Shown: piece by piece, positions 1 to 12,300 of the stretch | Layout of the letters: each line of letters opens with the position of its first letter | Position numbering within the stretch: position 1 is the stretch's first letter | Assembly (NCBI GenBank): GCA_021732585.1 | Contig: JAKFUR010000003.1 | Location: forward strand, 1 to 35,299 | Direction of reading: 5' to 3' | DNA: 35,299 nt | Origin: Bacteriovoracaceae bacterium | GTDB lineage: Bacteria > Bdellovibrionota > Bacteriovoracia > Bacteriovoracales > Bacteriovoracaceae | Program-made: the position numbers and the translations under genes | Notes under the pieces: generated by a model | Databases searched by the model: none | The model's input: only the letters and a program-made list of their open reading frames with translations | What the model was told of the DNA's origin: nothing

Positions 1-386
1 AGACCGGTACAAACACTCGCATCGGGTACTTTGTGATGCAACAAGAACGCCCGCTGTACTTCAACAAGTCACCCGGTGATTTCGAAGTCATCAAGGCGAG
101 CTTCGGCCAGGCCGGCTTGTCGTGGACGGCGCACCAGCGCCGACGCATCGGCCTCTTGTGGGGCGTGGGCGCGAAAGCGTTCGCGCTCTTCCCCGTCGAG
201 GGCGGCGACATCCTCACCGAGGCCGGCGCCGGAGCCGAGGGCTTCGCGCGACTTGGGTGGATCGGTCCGTTGGGTACGAGCTACCTGATCAAGGGCTTCT
301 ACCAATACGCTTCCGCGCCCAACGCCGAAGTCAACTTCACTCATGAAATGTTCGGCTACGCCGCTGTGGTTAATTTCACTTTTTAG
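1..386 (+). CDS. Outer-membrane beta-barrel-like protein, 3' end only
   Basis: The reading frame is open from base 3 to the TAG at 384-386, so this is the C-terminal part of a gene that begins before the window. GTG at 33 and ATG at 36 are internal codons or weak alternative starts. The visible ~128 residues alternate polar and hydrophobic residues, contain Gly-rich turns and several aromatic residues, and end in Phe after a short strand (AAVVNFTF). A terminal Phe on an amphipathic strand is the usual Bam-recognised signal of outer-membrane beta-barrels, so an outer-membrane location is likely. The function is not recognisable. The stretch is clearly richer in G+C than the rest of the window. 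It converges on the giant gene, with only 5 bases between the stop codons and no terminator hairpin visible. Confidence 0.6.
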   Translation, partial: TGTNTRIGYFVMQQERPLYFNKSPGDFEVIKASFGQAGLSWTAHQRRRIGLLWGVGAKAFALFPVEGGDILTEAGAGAEGFARLGWIGPLGTSYLIKGFYQYASAPNAEVNFTHEMFGYAAVVNFTF

Positions 387-391
387 TCAGC

Positions 392-3300
392 CTACAAATT
401 CTCTACTATTCCGTAGCTGATGTTTGATTCGACTGAGTACTTGTATTCGACTCTGATCTGAGCATCTGTTTGAATGGTGTTGCGAATACGAATACCATCG
501 AGAGAGCCATTGAAGTAAGACGTATTACCAGCAGGGTTTATTGAAGTTCTCACACCAAACTTAGTAAATGACGTCGTTACTGCTCCCGTACCGCTGGTAC
601 CGCTTCCGTTCAAAACACCATTGATAAAAAATCTTACCGCACCAGTAGCTGAGTTTCTCGTCATGCTGACATGTCTCCAATTATTGTCATTGACGACGAA
701 GTTCGAAGTTGCAGAGGCTCCGTTTCTAGCGTTAATGCCAATCCGCCCAGTACCGTTGACCCAACCAAAATAAATTTCATTAAAGCCGCTGTCATCTCTA
801 ACCCCTGTCACACTCGGGGCAAGCCAGAATGAGTTATTGCCCACAACATTCGTTCGCTCCCAAAAGGACACTGTCGAGTTGGCACCAATAAATGTAGCAA
901 GGTTGGCACCCACGTCTATGTTAGAAGAGCCATTCAAGGCGATTGCATTTCCGGTGGGACCTTGCACGTCAGTTACTACACCCTGGGTTGTTCCTGTTTT
1001 GCCAGATCCAGTGCCGTCAATGTAGTTAGCTCCGGTTTTATCCATGTTCCAGACACCAGCGAATCCGCTCCAGGTGGCAGTCGGATTTTCTGCGGACGTA
1101 GCAGACGGATTGTCGTAATACATGTAGATCACTTGCTGTGCACTGGCGGCAATCGATGGAATCCGAACCCAAACTAAACTCTCGCCGGATGCATCCCATG
1201 ACTCAATGTCGTAGCTTAAAACCGTTGTATGGTCATCAAGCGTAAAACGTATATCAGTTCCATTCGCGAGGGTGTCCGAATAATTAATTCGACTTGATTT
1301 TAATCGAACAAGAACCTGAACACCTGTGTGTGTTACAGCTTGATCAAGATTATCGAGGGTTATCGAGATTCGTTTCGTATAGTCGGTGTTCCACCATGTG
1401 AGCAGATTCACAAAAGATACGGCTGCGGTATCCGGAGACAATACTGCAGCGTTGTCTGTAAAAGTCAGGGTAATCGCCTGCACAGTCGGATTTTTCACAT
1501 AAACAGTCTTCGTTTCTGTTAACGCCGGCAAAGTAGTTGATGTGATAGAGCCTGTGCAAAGGCTATCACTGTAGTAAACAGCGTTGCCGTTTTCGGTAAG
1601 GTTCACCTGCACATCGACGGCGCGTCCTGCTTTGTTACCGTTCGCATCTACCAAATCAATAATAATCGGATTACAAACATCAATCTCAAGTTCGGCCGGT
1701 GGATTCACCGAAATCCTTGTCGGGTTAGCAGAGGTATTGACGGGTTTACTCGTTGAAGTAAGAGTCGCTGGGTTAAATACCAACGTAAGGTTTTGGTTCG
1801 CTGTGGTTGCGCGGAAGTAAATGATCCGAGAGCTCGTACCGTTGTTAATGATGGTTGATGTAGCCGCCGTAGCGCAGGTGGCATTTGAGAAGAAGCCACC
1901 AGCTCCGTTGTTCACGACGAGGTTGACCGTTTGGTTAGCCGATACGTTTGCGGTCTGGCCAGACGCTGTTCTCGAGTAGATCGTGAACGGGATACATTGG
2001 TTAATCAGGATCCCGCCGGGGCCTTCTACTTCAACAAGAGTCGGAGTGAGTACTACGCCTGTACCGGTAATCGCCCTAGAAACCGAGACCGTTGTGCTTG
2101 CGTTGTTGTACTGTAATTGAACGAAGTCGTTGAAGCTGCCGGCAGCAGTTGGAGAGAACGTCACAACAATTGAGCAGGTTCCGGCGATGGTAGTTGTGCA
2201 GGTACCGCCGGTGCCTGGGAATGATCCACCTTTGAATGCAAAAGGGGCAGCAAGAGATATCTCGGTGACCGCCGTCGCGTTTGGCGTACCAGATTTGTTA
2301 ATGAGCATGGTGACATCGGCAAATCCGCCAGAGGCGACTGTTCCAAAATCATGGGTTGAGGTGTTCGCGAACGACAACATTGCCGGTAACTGATACGCGC
2401 GAGAAAACTGTATTGCCGCAGTGCTAGGGTTGCCGGCCGTGTCCGAAGCAGCAGAGGCAGGCATATCAACAGTGACGCCACCTTCTGAAGAAGGGTTCAC
2501 ATTGATATCGTAAGTAGTTGCTGAAACTATTGTGAAGCCAGAAGTTGTCGCATTTGATGTAGTGAAGTCTCCAGCTGCAACGCCAGTGACAGACTCACTA
2601 AAGAGTGCTCTGACCACAAAGGCTGCGTAGACTGGGTTTCCTGCGGCCGATGCAAACGCTACGGTAGGAGCAACGGTATCTTTCAAGACAGATGCTGTGG
2701 CCTGTGTGGCAGCGTTGCCGACGGCGTCGGTATGGTTGGCGGTGATTGAAAGAGTCGCTGAATCAGTGGCCCCGGTGACACTGATGGCGCCGGTTGTCCA
2801 TGTTCCGCCTGAACATGTCGGAGTGGCCGATACCGTACCGATCATAACGCTTACGTCGCGTGTATTCTCAGAGCACGTTCCACTCACCGTGTAGGCCAAA
2901 CGGTTGGCAATGTTGATTGTAGGTGAAGAAGTTATAGCAACGGTAGGGTTCGTGGTGTCTTTCACCACAGTCGTCGATGCCGTTGTCGCTGTATTACCAG
3001 CAGAGTCAGAATGGTTGGCAGTAATAGCGAGTGTCAGTGAATCAGGTGCGCCCGTGACATTAATTGCACCCGTCGTCCATGTTCCACCAGAGCAGCTTGG
3101 TGTTGCCGGAACCCCACCAATACTTACTGTCACTGTGCGCGTATTTTCTGAACATGTACCAGTGACTGTGTAGGCGTTTCTATTCGCATTGGTGATCGCC
3201 ACAACTGCGTTGAGCGCAACCGTAGGATTGACGGTGTCTTTAACAGTCGAGGTCGCTGCTTGAACGGCGTTGTTACCGGCGGCATCAACGTGATCGGCTG

Positions 3301-6300
3301 TTATCAGTACAGACCCTGAGTCAATAATGAAAGATGCATCAACAGTTACGGTCCAATTAAGAAGTGTACATGTGTCCGAAGCACTCACGTTGCCCACCAT
3401 TACAGAAACTGTGCGGCCGGTTTCTGAGCATGTACCGTTGACAGTGTAAGCAGCTTTGTTAGCGTTGTTGATGATGGCCGGTGAGTTGATCGCAATCGTT
3501 GGAAGACCGGTGTCTTTCACCACGGTCGTAGATGCTGTCGTGGCTGCGTTGAGAGCGGCATCTGTGTGGTTCGCGGTGACAGACACTGAGGCATTATCCG
3601 CTAACGCAGTCACAATCATGGAAGCAGACCACGCCCCTGCCGTACAGGTTGGCGTAGCACTCACAGACCCACCGATGAGAACAGAAACTTGGCGAGTATT
3701 TTCAGAGCAGGTACCACTGATTGGATACGCCGCTTTATTTGTATTATTAATGGCCGGTGCAGACGTAATCGCAACCGTTGGGATCACAGTATCTTTCAAC
3801 ACGGTTGTTGAAGCTTGAGTCGCATTGTTACCAGAAGCGTCTGTATGATTGGCCGTGATGGCAACAGTACCACTGTCAGAAACGCCGGTCACATCCAAGG
3901 TTGATGACCAAGCACCTGCGCTACATGTGGGCGTAGCAGGGACACTGCCCCCTACGAGAACAGCAACCTGACGGGTATTTTCTGAACACGTACCGCTTAC
4001 CGTATAGGCGGCTTTGTTTGTGTTATTAATGACCGGACTCGATGTGATCGCCACAGTCGGATTCGAGGTGTCTTTCACAACTGTTGTGGATGCTTGTGTG
4101 GCGGCGTTACCCGCGAGGTCAGTATGGTTGGCGGTAACTGAAACGCTCGCGCCATCCGGTACAGTTGTTACATCCAAAGTGATAGACCAAGCACTGGCGG
4201 TACATGTCGGAGTTCCAGACAGAAGCCCAATGGTGAAACTGACTGTGCGGGTATTTTCAGAACATGTTCCGCTGACCGTGTAGGCCGCTTTATTCGCATT
4301 ATTGATGAGTGGTGATGAGGTTATCGCCACTGTTGGGATCACTGTATCTTTTAAGAATGTCGTGCTGGCCGGGGTCGCGGCGTTTCCAGCGGCATCTACG
4401 TGCGTAGCCGACGCTGCTACGGCGCCAGAATCAGAAACAAGATTCATGTTTAACGTGGCCGACCACGCGAGAGCCGTACATGTTGGTGTTGCCGTGCGAC
4501 CACCCACATCCACACCGACAGCTCTACCGTTCTCTGAACAGGTTCCGCTCACGACGTAAGCGAGTCTGTTCGCGTTGTTGATCGCCGTCGTTGAAGTGAT
4601 CGCCACCGTTGGGATCGCCGTATCTTTCACCACCGTCGTACTTGCCTGCGTGGCCGTGTTCCCTGCCGCATCCGTGTGGTTCGCGGTGATCGAGACTGAG
4701 CCCGAGTCAGCCAAGCCGCTTGCGTTAACAGTGGCTGACCATGCGCCTGTCGTACAAACCGGAGAACTCCCAACTCCACCAACCGAAACAGTGACCGCAA
4801 TAGTATTTTCGGAGCATGTACCACTTACTGTGTAAGCGGCACTATTCGACTGATTGATAACCGGTGAAGATGAAATGGCGACTGTTGGATTAGAAGTATC
4901 TTTCACCACAGTCGTCGAGGCGATAGTAGCCGCGTTCCCTGCAAGATCTGTATGCTGAGCGGTGACAGAAACAGACGCGCTATCTGAGACTAAGTTCGCG
5001 TTGATCGTTGCACTCCAGGCCAGCGCCGTACATGTTCCAGAGCCTGAGGCTGAGCCGACGTTTACACTCACCGAGCGAGTATTTTCAGAACACGTTCCAC
5101 TGACCACGTAAGCCAATCTATTAGCATTATTTATAGCGGGCGAAGAAGTGATTGCGACAGTTGGAATGGCCGTATCTTTGAGCACAGTCGTAGACGCTTG
5201 AGTGGCGGCGTTGCCGGCAGCATCAATATGATTGGCGGTGATCGCAATCGATGGGCCATCACTGACGCCAGTGACATCCACAGCAGTGGACCAGGCAAGG
5301 GCCGTACAAGTTGGAGATGCAGAGACTCCACCGACCACAACACTCACTGTACGAGTATTCTCCGAGCAGGTACCACTGACTGGGTAAGCCGCTTTATTGG
5401 TATTGTTAATCGCCGTACTCGACGTAATCGCCACCGTTGGATTGGATGTGTCTTTTGAGGTTGTCGTTGAGGCCTGAACTGCATTGTTGCCAACAGCATC
5501 TGTATGATTGGCCGTGATCGCGATCGATCCGCCATCTCCCACCCCACTCACATCTAAGCTTGTGCTCCAAGCACCAGCAGAACATGTAGGTGTTCCGCTC
5601 ACGCCACCCACGACCACAGTTACTGTTCGAGTGTTCTCAGAGCAGGTACCACTGATTGGGTAAGACGCTTCATTAGCAATGTTGATCGCCACTGGAGCTG
5701 TTATTGCGACAGTCGGTACGACTACGTCTTTAACTACTGATGCCGACGCTTGTGTGGCAGCGTTCCCAGCAGCATCACTATGGTTGGCGGTGATCGAAAC
5801 ACTTGCATTGTCTGCAACACCATCGACGTTCAAAGTTGCGGTCCACGCGAGTGACGTACAATTCGGCGAGCCCGTGACTCCGCCGACGTTCACGCTTACA
5901 GCACGTCCGTTTTCAGAACACGTACCACTCACCGTGTAGGCTAATCTGTTTGTGTTGTTGATCGCCGGGCTCGACGTGATGGCCACCGTGGGGATCGCCG
6001 TGTCTTTCACAACTGTCGTGCTGGCTTGAGTCGCATTGTTGCCGGAAGCATCCGCATGGTTCGCCGTGACTGTGACTGTGGCACTATCAGAAATTCCTGA
6101 CACATCAACGGAAGTCGACCAAGCTGAAGCCGCACATGTCGGAGTAGCAGAAACGCCACCGACACTCACGCTGACTTGGCGTGTATTTTCTGAACACGCG
6201 CCACTAACAGGATAGGCCGCTTTATTTGTGTTATTGATAGACGGTGCTAATGAGATCGTAACAGTTGGAATGACCGTGTCTTTAACAACGTTAGTTGTGG

Positions 6301-9300
6301 CCGGGGTGGCCGCGTTACTGGCTGCATCGCTATGTGTGGCCGTGATAGTGACCGACGCATTATCAGTCACACCTGTAACATTGATTACGGTAGACCAAGC
6401 GCCCGCAGTACAAACAGGTGTACCAGAGAAAGCACCAATAACAACAGATACTGTCTGAGTGTTCTCAGAACATGTACCGCTAACAGGATAAGTCGCCTTG
6501 TTTGTGTTGTTGATCGCCGGACTCGACGTGATGGCCACCGTTGGTATGACTGTGTCTTTCAATACAGTCGTGGTTGCCTGGTTGGCATCGTTGCCCACAG
6601 AATCGTCATGATCGGCGGTGATGGCAATTGAGGCCCCATCTCCAAGTCCGGATACATTCAAAGAGGCTGACCAAGCGTTGGTTGTACAGACAGGTGTTGC
6701 AGTAACGCCGCCCACGCTCAGTGAAACCGTTCTGGTATTTTCAGAACAGGTACCACTAACTGGGTACGCATTTTTGTTTGTGTTATTGATAGCTGGACTC
6801 GACGTGATCGCTACCGTCGGAAGACCTGTGACCTTTGCGACGGATCTTGAGGCCTGTGTAGCCGCGTTGCCAGCGACGTCGACATGGTTGGCCGTGATGG
6901 CGACGGTTGGAGAATCGGCCACACCTGAAACGTTCAGCGTTGATGACCAAGCACCGGCCGTACAAGTTGGAGTCCCTGGAACTCCACCGACGGCAATCGT
7001 AACGGTCACTCCGTTTTCAGAGCAAGTTCCACTCACTGGATAGGCCGAAGCATTTCCTGCGTTGATGCTTGGGTATGACGTGATGGCCACAGTTGGGATA
7101 ACTGTGTCTTTTAAAACCGTGGTTGAAGCTTGAGTAGCAGCGTTGTTAGCAGCATCAATATGATTCGCTGTGATTGCCACCGAAGCACTGTCAGCCACTG
7201 TCGTCACAACAAGAGTGGTGCTCCAGGTGTTCGAACTACAAGTAGGTGTACCGGTCACGAGACCGCCAACACTAACACTTACTTGACGAGAATTTTCCGA
7301 ACACGTACCACTTAAAACGTAAGCGGCTTTGTTGGTATTATTAATGACGGGGCTCGATGTGATCGCCACCGTAGGAATGGCGGTGTCTTTAAGTACTGAA
7401 GCTGTTGCTTGAGTTGCGTTGTTACCAGACACATCAGAATGATCTGCCGTGATCGCAACGTTCGCATTGTCGGCCACGAGCGTGACATCTAGTGTTGTAC
7501 TCCAGGCACTGGCAGTACATGTCGGTGATCCAGTCACTCCACCGACGCTTACCGAAACTGTACGAGTATTTTCTGAACACGTTCCACTAACGGTGTATGC
7601 GGCTTTATTCGTATTATTAATGACAGGGCTCGACGTGATGGCCACTGTTGGATTCGAGGTATCTTTTACTACAGTCGTTGAAGCTGGAGTCGCTGCGTTG
7701 CCAGCGAGATCTGAATGAGTCGCAGAAACCGATACACTCACGCTATCGCTTACACCAGTCACTCCAAGTGTCGATGACCATGTTCCCGCAGAACACGTCG
7801 GTGTTCCAGGTACGCCGCCTACGCTCACATTTACTGTTCTACCGTTTTCAGAACACGTACCCGCAACAGTATAGGCCGCTTTATTAGCGTTATTAATCAC
7901 TGGCGATGAGGTGATCGCAACAGTTGGAACTACAGTGTCTTTTAATACAGAGGCCGTGGCTTGGTTGGCGTCGTTGCCAACTGCATCATCATGATCAGCT
8001 GTGATGCTAATAGAAGAATTATCCACCAAGCCGGTCACACTTAGTGTGGTCGACCACGCCAAGGCCGTACATGTTGGCGTGACTTGGATGCCACCCACAT
8101 TAACTGTCACCAGACGTGAATTCACCGAACAGGTACCACTCACGGTGTAAGCGGCTTTGTTTGTATTGTTAATGACTGGACTTGAAGTAATCGCTACCGT
8201 TGGAATGATGGTGTCTTTCACAACTGTAGTTGATGCAGTGGTTGCCGCGTTTCCAGCTGAGTCGCTATGATTCGCTGTGATTGAAACTGAAGCACCATCG
8301 GTGACACCTGTCACATCAAGTGTTGCTGACCACGTAAGAGTTGAACACGCAGGCGTAGCCGTGACTCCGCCCACATTCACAGAAACATCGCGGGTATTTT
8401 CCGAACAGGTACCACTCACAACGTAAGCCGCTTTGTTGGTGTTCGTGATTGCTGGGCTCGAGGTAATCGCCACTGTGGGGATGACAGTATCTTTCACTGA
8501 ACTTGTCGCCGCTTGAACTGCCGCGTTTCCAACTGCATCGCTATGGTTCGCAGTGATAAGAAGACTCAAGGAATCCGCATTGCCAGATACGTTGAGGGTC
8601 GCGGACCAAGTCAGAAGTGTACACATCACAGAGCTTGTAGTGATCCCCACGGCGACGGAGACGTTTTGACCTGTCTCCGAACATGTACCACTGAAAGTGT
8701 AGGCATTTTTATTGGCGTTATTAATGACTGGAGTGCTGGTGATCGCCACGGTGGGTAGTGCAGTATCCTTCACAACCGTTCTTGAAGCTTGTGTCGCCGG
8801 ATTTCCAACAGCATCGCTATGATTGGCCGTAATAGAAATTGCTCCGCCATCACTTACGCCTGAAACATCGAGAGTCGTGGACCACGCAGATGACGAACAT
8901 GTCGGAGTAGCCGTCACACCACCGACGTTGACTGAGACTTGTCGCGTATTTTCTGAGCAGGTACCGCTGACCGTGTAAGCTGCATCATTGACACTATTAA
9001 TCGCAGGATAAACCGTGATTGCCACGGTTGGGATGACCGTATCTTTCACGACCGTTGTTGAGGCCACGGTTGCGGCGTTGCCTACAGCATCTGTATGAGA
9101 CGCTGTCGCAGCAACTGACGCATTATCAGCAATGCCGCTTACAACTAAGGTCGTCGTCCAAGCAAGAGCCGAGCACACAGGAGTCGCGGTCACTCCGCCT
9201 ACATTCACTGAAACGTTGCGAGTATTTTCAGAACATGCACCACTGATGGTGTAGGCATCTTTATTTGCGTTATTAATCGCAGGACTAGAAGTGATAGACA

Positions 9301-12300
9301 CAGTTGGGATCACAATGTCTTTTACTACCGTTGTGGAGGCCTGATTTGCGTTGTTGCCAACAGAGTCTGAATGATCGGCCGTGATGGTGACGTTGGCGGA
9401 ATCTGTTACACCCGACACGTTAATCGTGGTGGTCCAGGCAGAAGACGAACAAACAGGGTTCCCTGTGGCAAGTCCACCCACAACGACGGCCACGGTTCGA
9501 CCCGCCTCCGAGCAGGTACCGCTAACAACATAGGCGTTTTTGTTCGTGTTATTGATTGCTGTTGATGAAGTGATCGCCACAGTCGGGAGCGCCGTATTTT
9601 TGACTACGGTGGTTGAAGCCGTCAACGAGTTCCCCGCGGTATCAGTATGAATCGCACTCACAGCAATTGAAGGAGCATCAGCAAGACCACTTACATCAAG
9701 TGAAGCGGACCAAGTTGATGCGCTACAATTGGGTGTAGCGGTCACTCCGCCCACACTTACTGTTACTGTACGTGTATTCTCGGAACAGGTACCACTGATG
9801 GGATAAGCATTTTTGTTAGCGTTGATGATGGTGGGGCTGGATGCAATCGTTACCGATGGATTCACGGTATCTTTCAACACAAGTGTGCTTGCCTGAGTCG
9901 CCGGGTTTCCAGCATCGTCAGAATGATCGGCGGTCACAAGCACGCCCGGAGAATCTGCGACCGATGTCACGTTGAGAGTTGCTGTCCAAGTCAAAAGTGT
10001 ACAAGGGACAGTTCCCGTGATCGCGCCAACTTTCACAGCAACGTTTTCACCAGTCTCAGAACAGGTACCACTAAAAGTATAGGTCGCTTTATTGGCATTA
10101 TTAATGACTGGACTTGAATTGATCGCCACTGAAGGAGCGACTGTGTCTTTGACAACCGAGACACTCGCTTGAGTGGCGGTGTTACCAGCTGCATCAGTGA
10201 GATTCGCGGTGATCGTGACCGAGCCCGCATCCGCAAGGCCCGAGGTATTGATCGTTGCTGACCAAGCTAATGAAGTACAAACGGGAGAGGCATTAATGCC
10301 ACCCACAGAGACATCTACCGTGCGCGTATTTTCCGAACATGTGCCACTGACAACATACGCGGCTTCATTCGCCACACGAATGGCGGGGCTTGAGGTAATC
10401 GCCACTGTAGGATTGGTGGCATCTTTGATGACTGTTTTCGAGTCTGTGTCACTGTTACCACCGGAGTTCGTGTGAGTGGCCACAATAGAGAGCGCAGCAC
10501 TTTCAGGAGCCGCCGTGACGTTCATCGTGACAGACCAGGCGTTCGACGAACATACCGTAGACCCCGGCACTCCTCCGACGTTTAAAGTCACTGCGCGAGT
10601 GTCTTCAGTACACGTACCACTAAGAGTATAGGCAGCTCTATTCGCCACATTGATGAGACCGAAACCTGTTATGGTCACCGTCGGAAACTGTGCCGACGTG
10701 GTGAACGTGCGCTCATTACTAAGTAGCGTTGTTCCGCCCCCGGCAGAGTTTTTCGCACGGATCGCAACGTAGTAAGTTGTCGCGGGCGTCAGACCCGTGA
10801 GTGTAGTTGGTGTGGTGCGATTCAATGAGGTGCTAGTATAGCTACCCGATGTGGTTCCATAGAGAATGTCGTAACCCGTGGCTCCCGTCGCTGCGGCCCA
10901 CACGAGATCAGCTGAAGCAAAGGTGGCCACAGTGGATGATGAGAATGAAAAATTGGCTATCGGCTGTTTGGAGACTTCCAACGAATTCCCAGACTCAAGA
11001 CCATTAAACGAGCGCACAACGTAGAAGTATGTTGAGCCTGGTGTCGCGCCCGTATCAATAAATGAATTTGTCGCTGAGCTGTTCACGAATGCATATGAAC
11101 CCGTCGATGTCCCACGGTAGATATTGTACTGAGAAGCTCCTGGTACGATATTCCAGTTCAATGTCACGCTCGTGGGCGCCGCGACAGCTGTCAAACCTGT
11201 CGGCGCCGCGATCGCTGCGACCGGCGTCGCTGAAAGTTGATTCGAAGAATTTTGTGCCGTGCCGAGACCCACAGGGTTTGTCGCGACGACCGTGAAATAG
11301 TAGGTCAGTCCACCCGTGAGTCCGGAGAAAACATACGGCGAGGTCACGTTTGTCACTTGCGACGAAAGAGACACTGGGTTTGAACCAAAACGAATATTGT
11401 AAGAGGCCGCACCCGTCACAGGCGTGGGCCAGGTCACAGTGACTTGGCCAGGTAGCGGGCCTGCGACCACGGAACCAATGGCGAAAGCGGCGATAGATCG
11501 CGCTGTCACGACTGCCGAAAATGCTCCGTTAAAACCATTGAGGCCGCGAACCTTATAGGTATATGTTGTGCCGTTAGAGCCATGGTTGTGAGCGAACGAA
11601 CTTGTAACACTTGTTCCAATCAGAGTTGAGCCAGTTGAATCCCAAATTTCGTAGCTCGTAGCTCCGCCAAGATCATTCCAGTCAAGAGTGATCACGCCGG
11701 GAGTTGCAGTAGCAACAACCCCAGTGGGAGCGACCAAGGGACCGAAGGGTCTTTCAGATGCTTCTGTGGTGTTTAGGGCGTAACCGTTGTCGGTGTTCAC
11801 AGCGACGATGCGCGCGTAGTACATTGTTCCGTTGGTAAGACCCGTGAGTGTGTACGGCGAAGTGATATTCGTCACAGTTTGTGGGTAGAGACCAGGGACG
11901 GTTCCGTAAATCAGATTGTAAGACGTGGCGTTCGACGATGCGCCCCAGTTGTAAACAATCGATCCATCACCGGCGGTCGATGAACTTATGTCAAAACTCC
12001 CCACGGCGCGTGAGCGACCTGACGAAGTGATCACTCTTGAGCCCGCAGAGTTTGTTGCCGTCACACTGTAATAGTAGAGCGTGTTCGCATCGAGACCAGT
12101 GAGCTGGCACGACTCACGATCGTTCGAGCAGGAGGTAATTGGTGTAGTGATCGCAGCTGGGTCAGTGCCTGTAAAAAACTGATAGGTCTCAGCGCGGGGC
12201 GATGTCTGCCAAAGAAGCTGAACACTTCCGTCAACGGCGCGGATCTGCGTGAAAGCGAAAGCTGCTGGCGGCTGGAGAAGCGGCGTATGATTTGAACCAA

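Noticed and set aside
2697-8758. Many plus-strand open frames of 60-140 codons opposite the giant gene
   Set aside because: They recur with the 276-base repeat period, have no ribosome sites and translate the complement of the Ig repeats, so they are shadows of the minus-strand gene.
2681-10687. CRISPR array or satellite DNA
   Set aside because: The period is ~276 bases, the units are coding without interruption and differ throughout; there are no short identical repeats with unique spacers.
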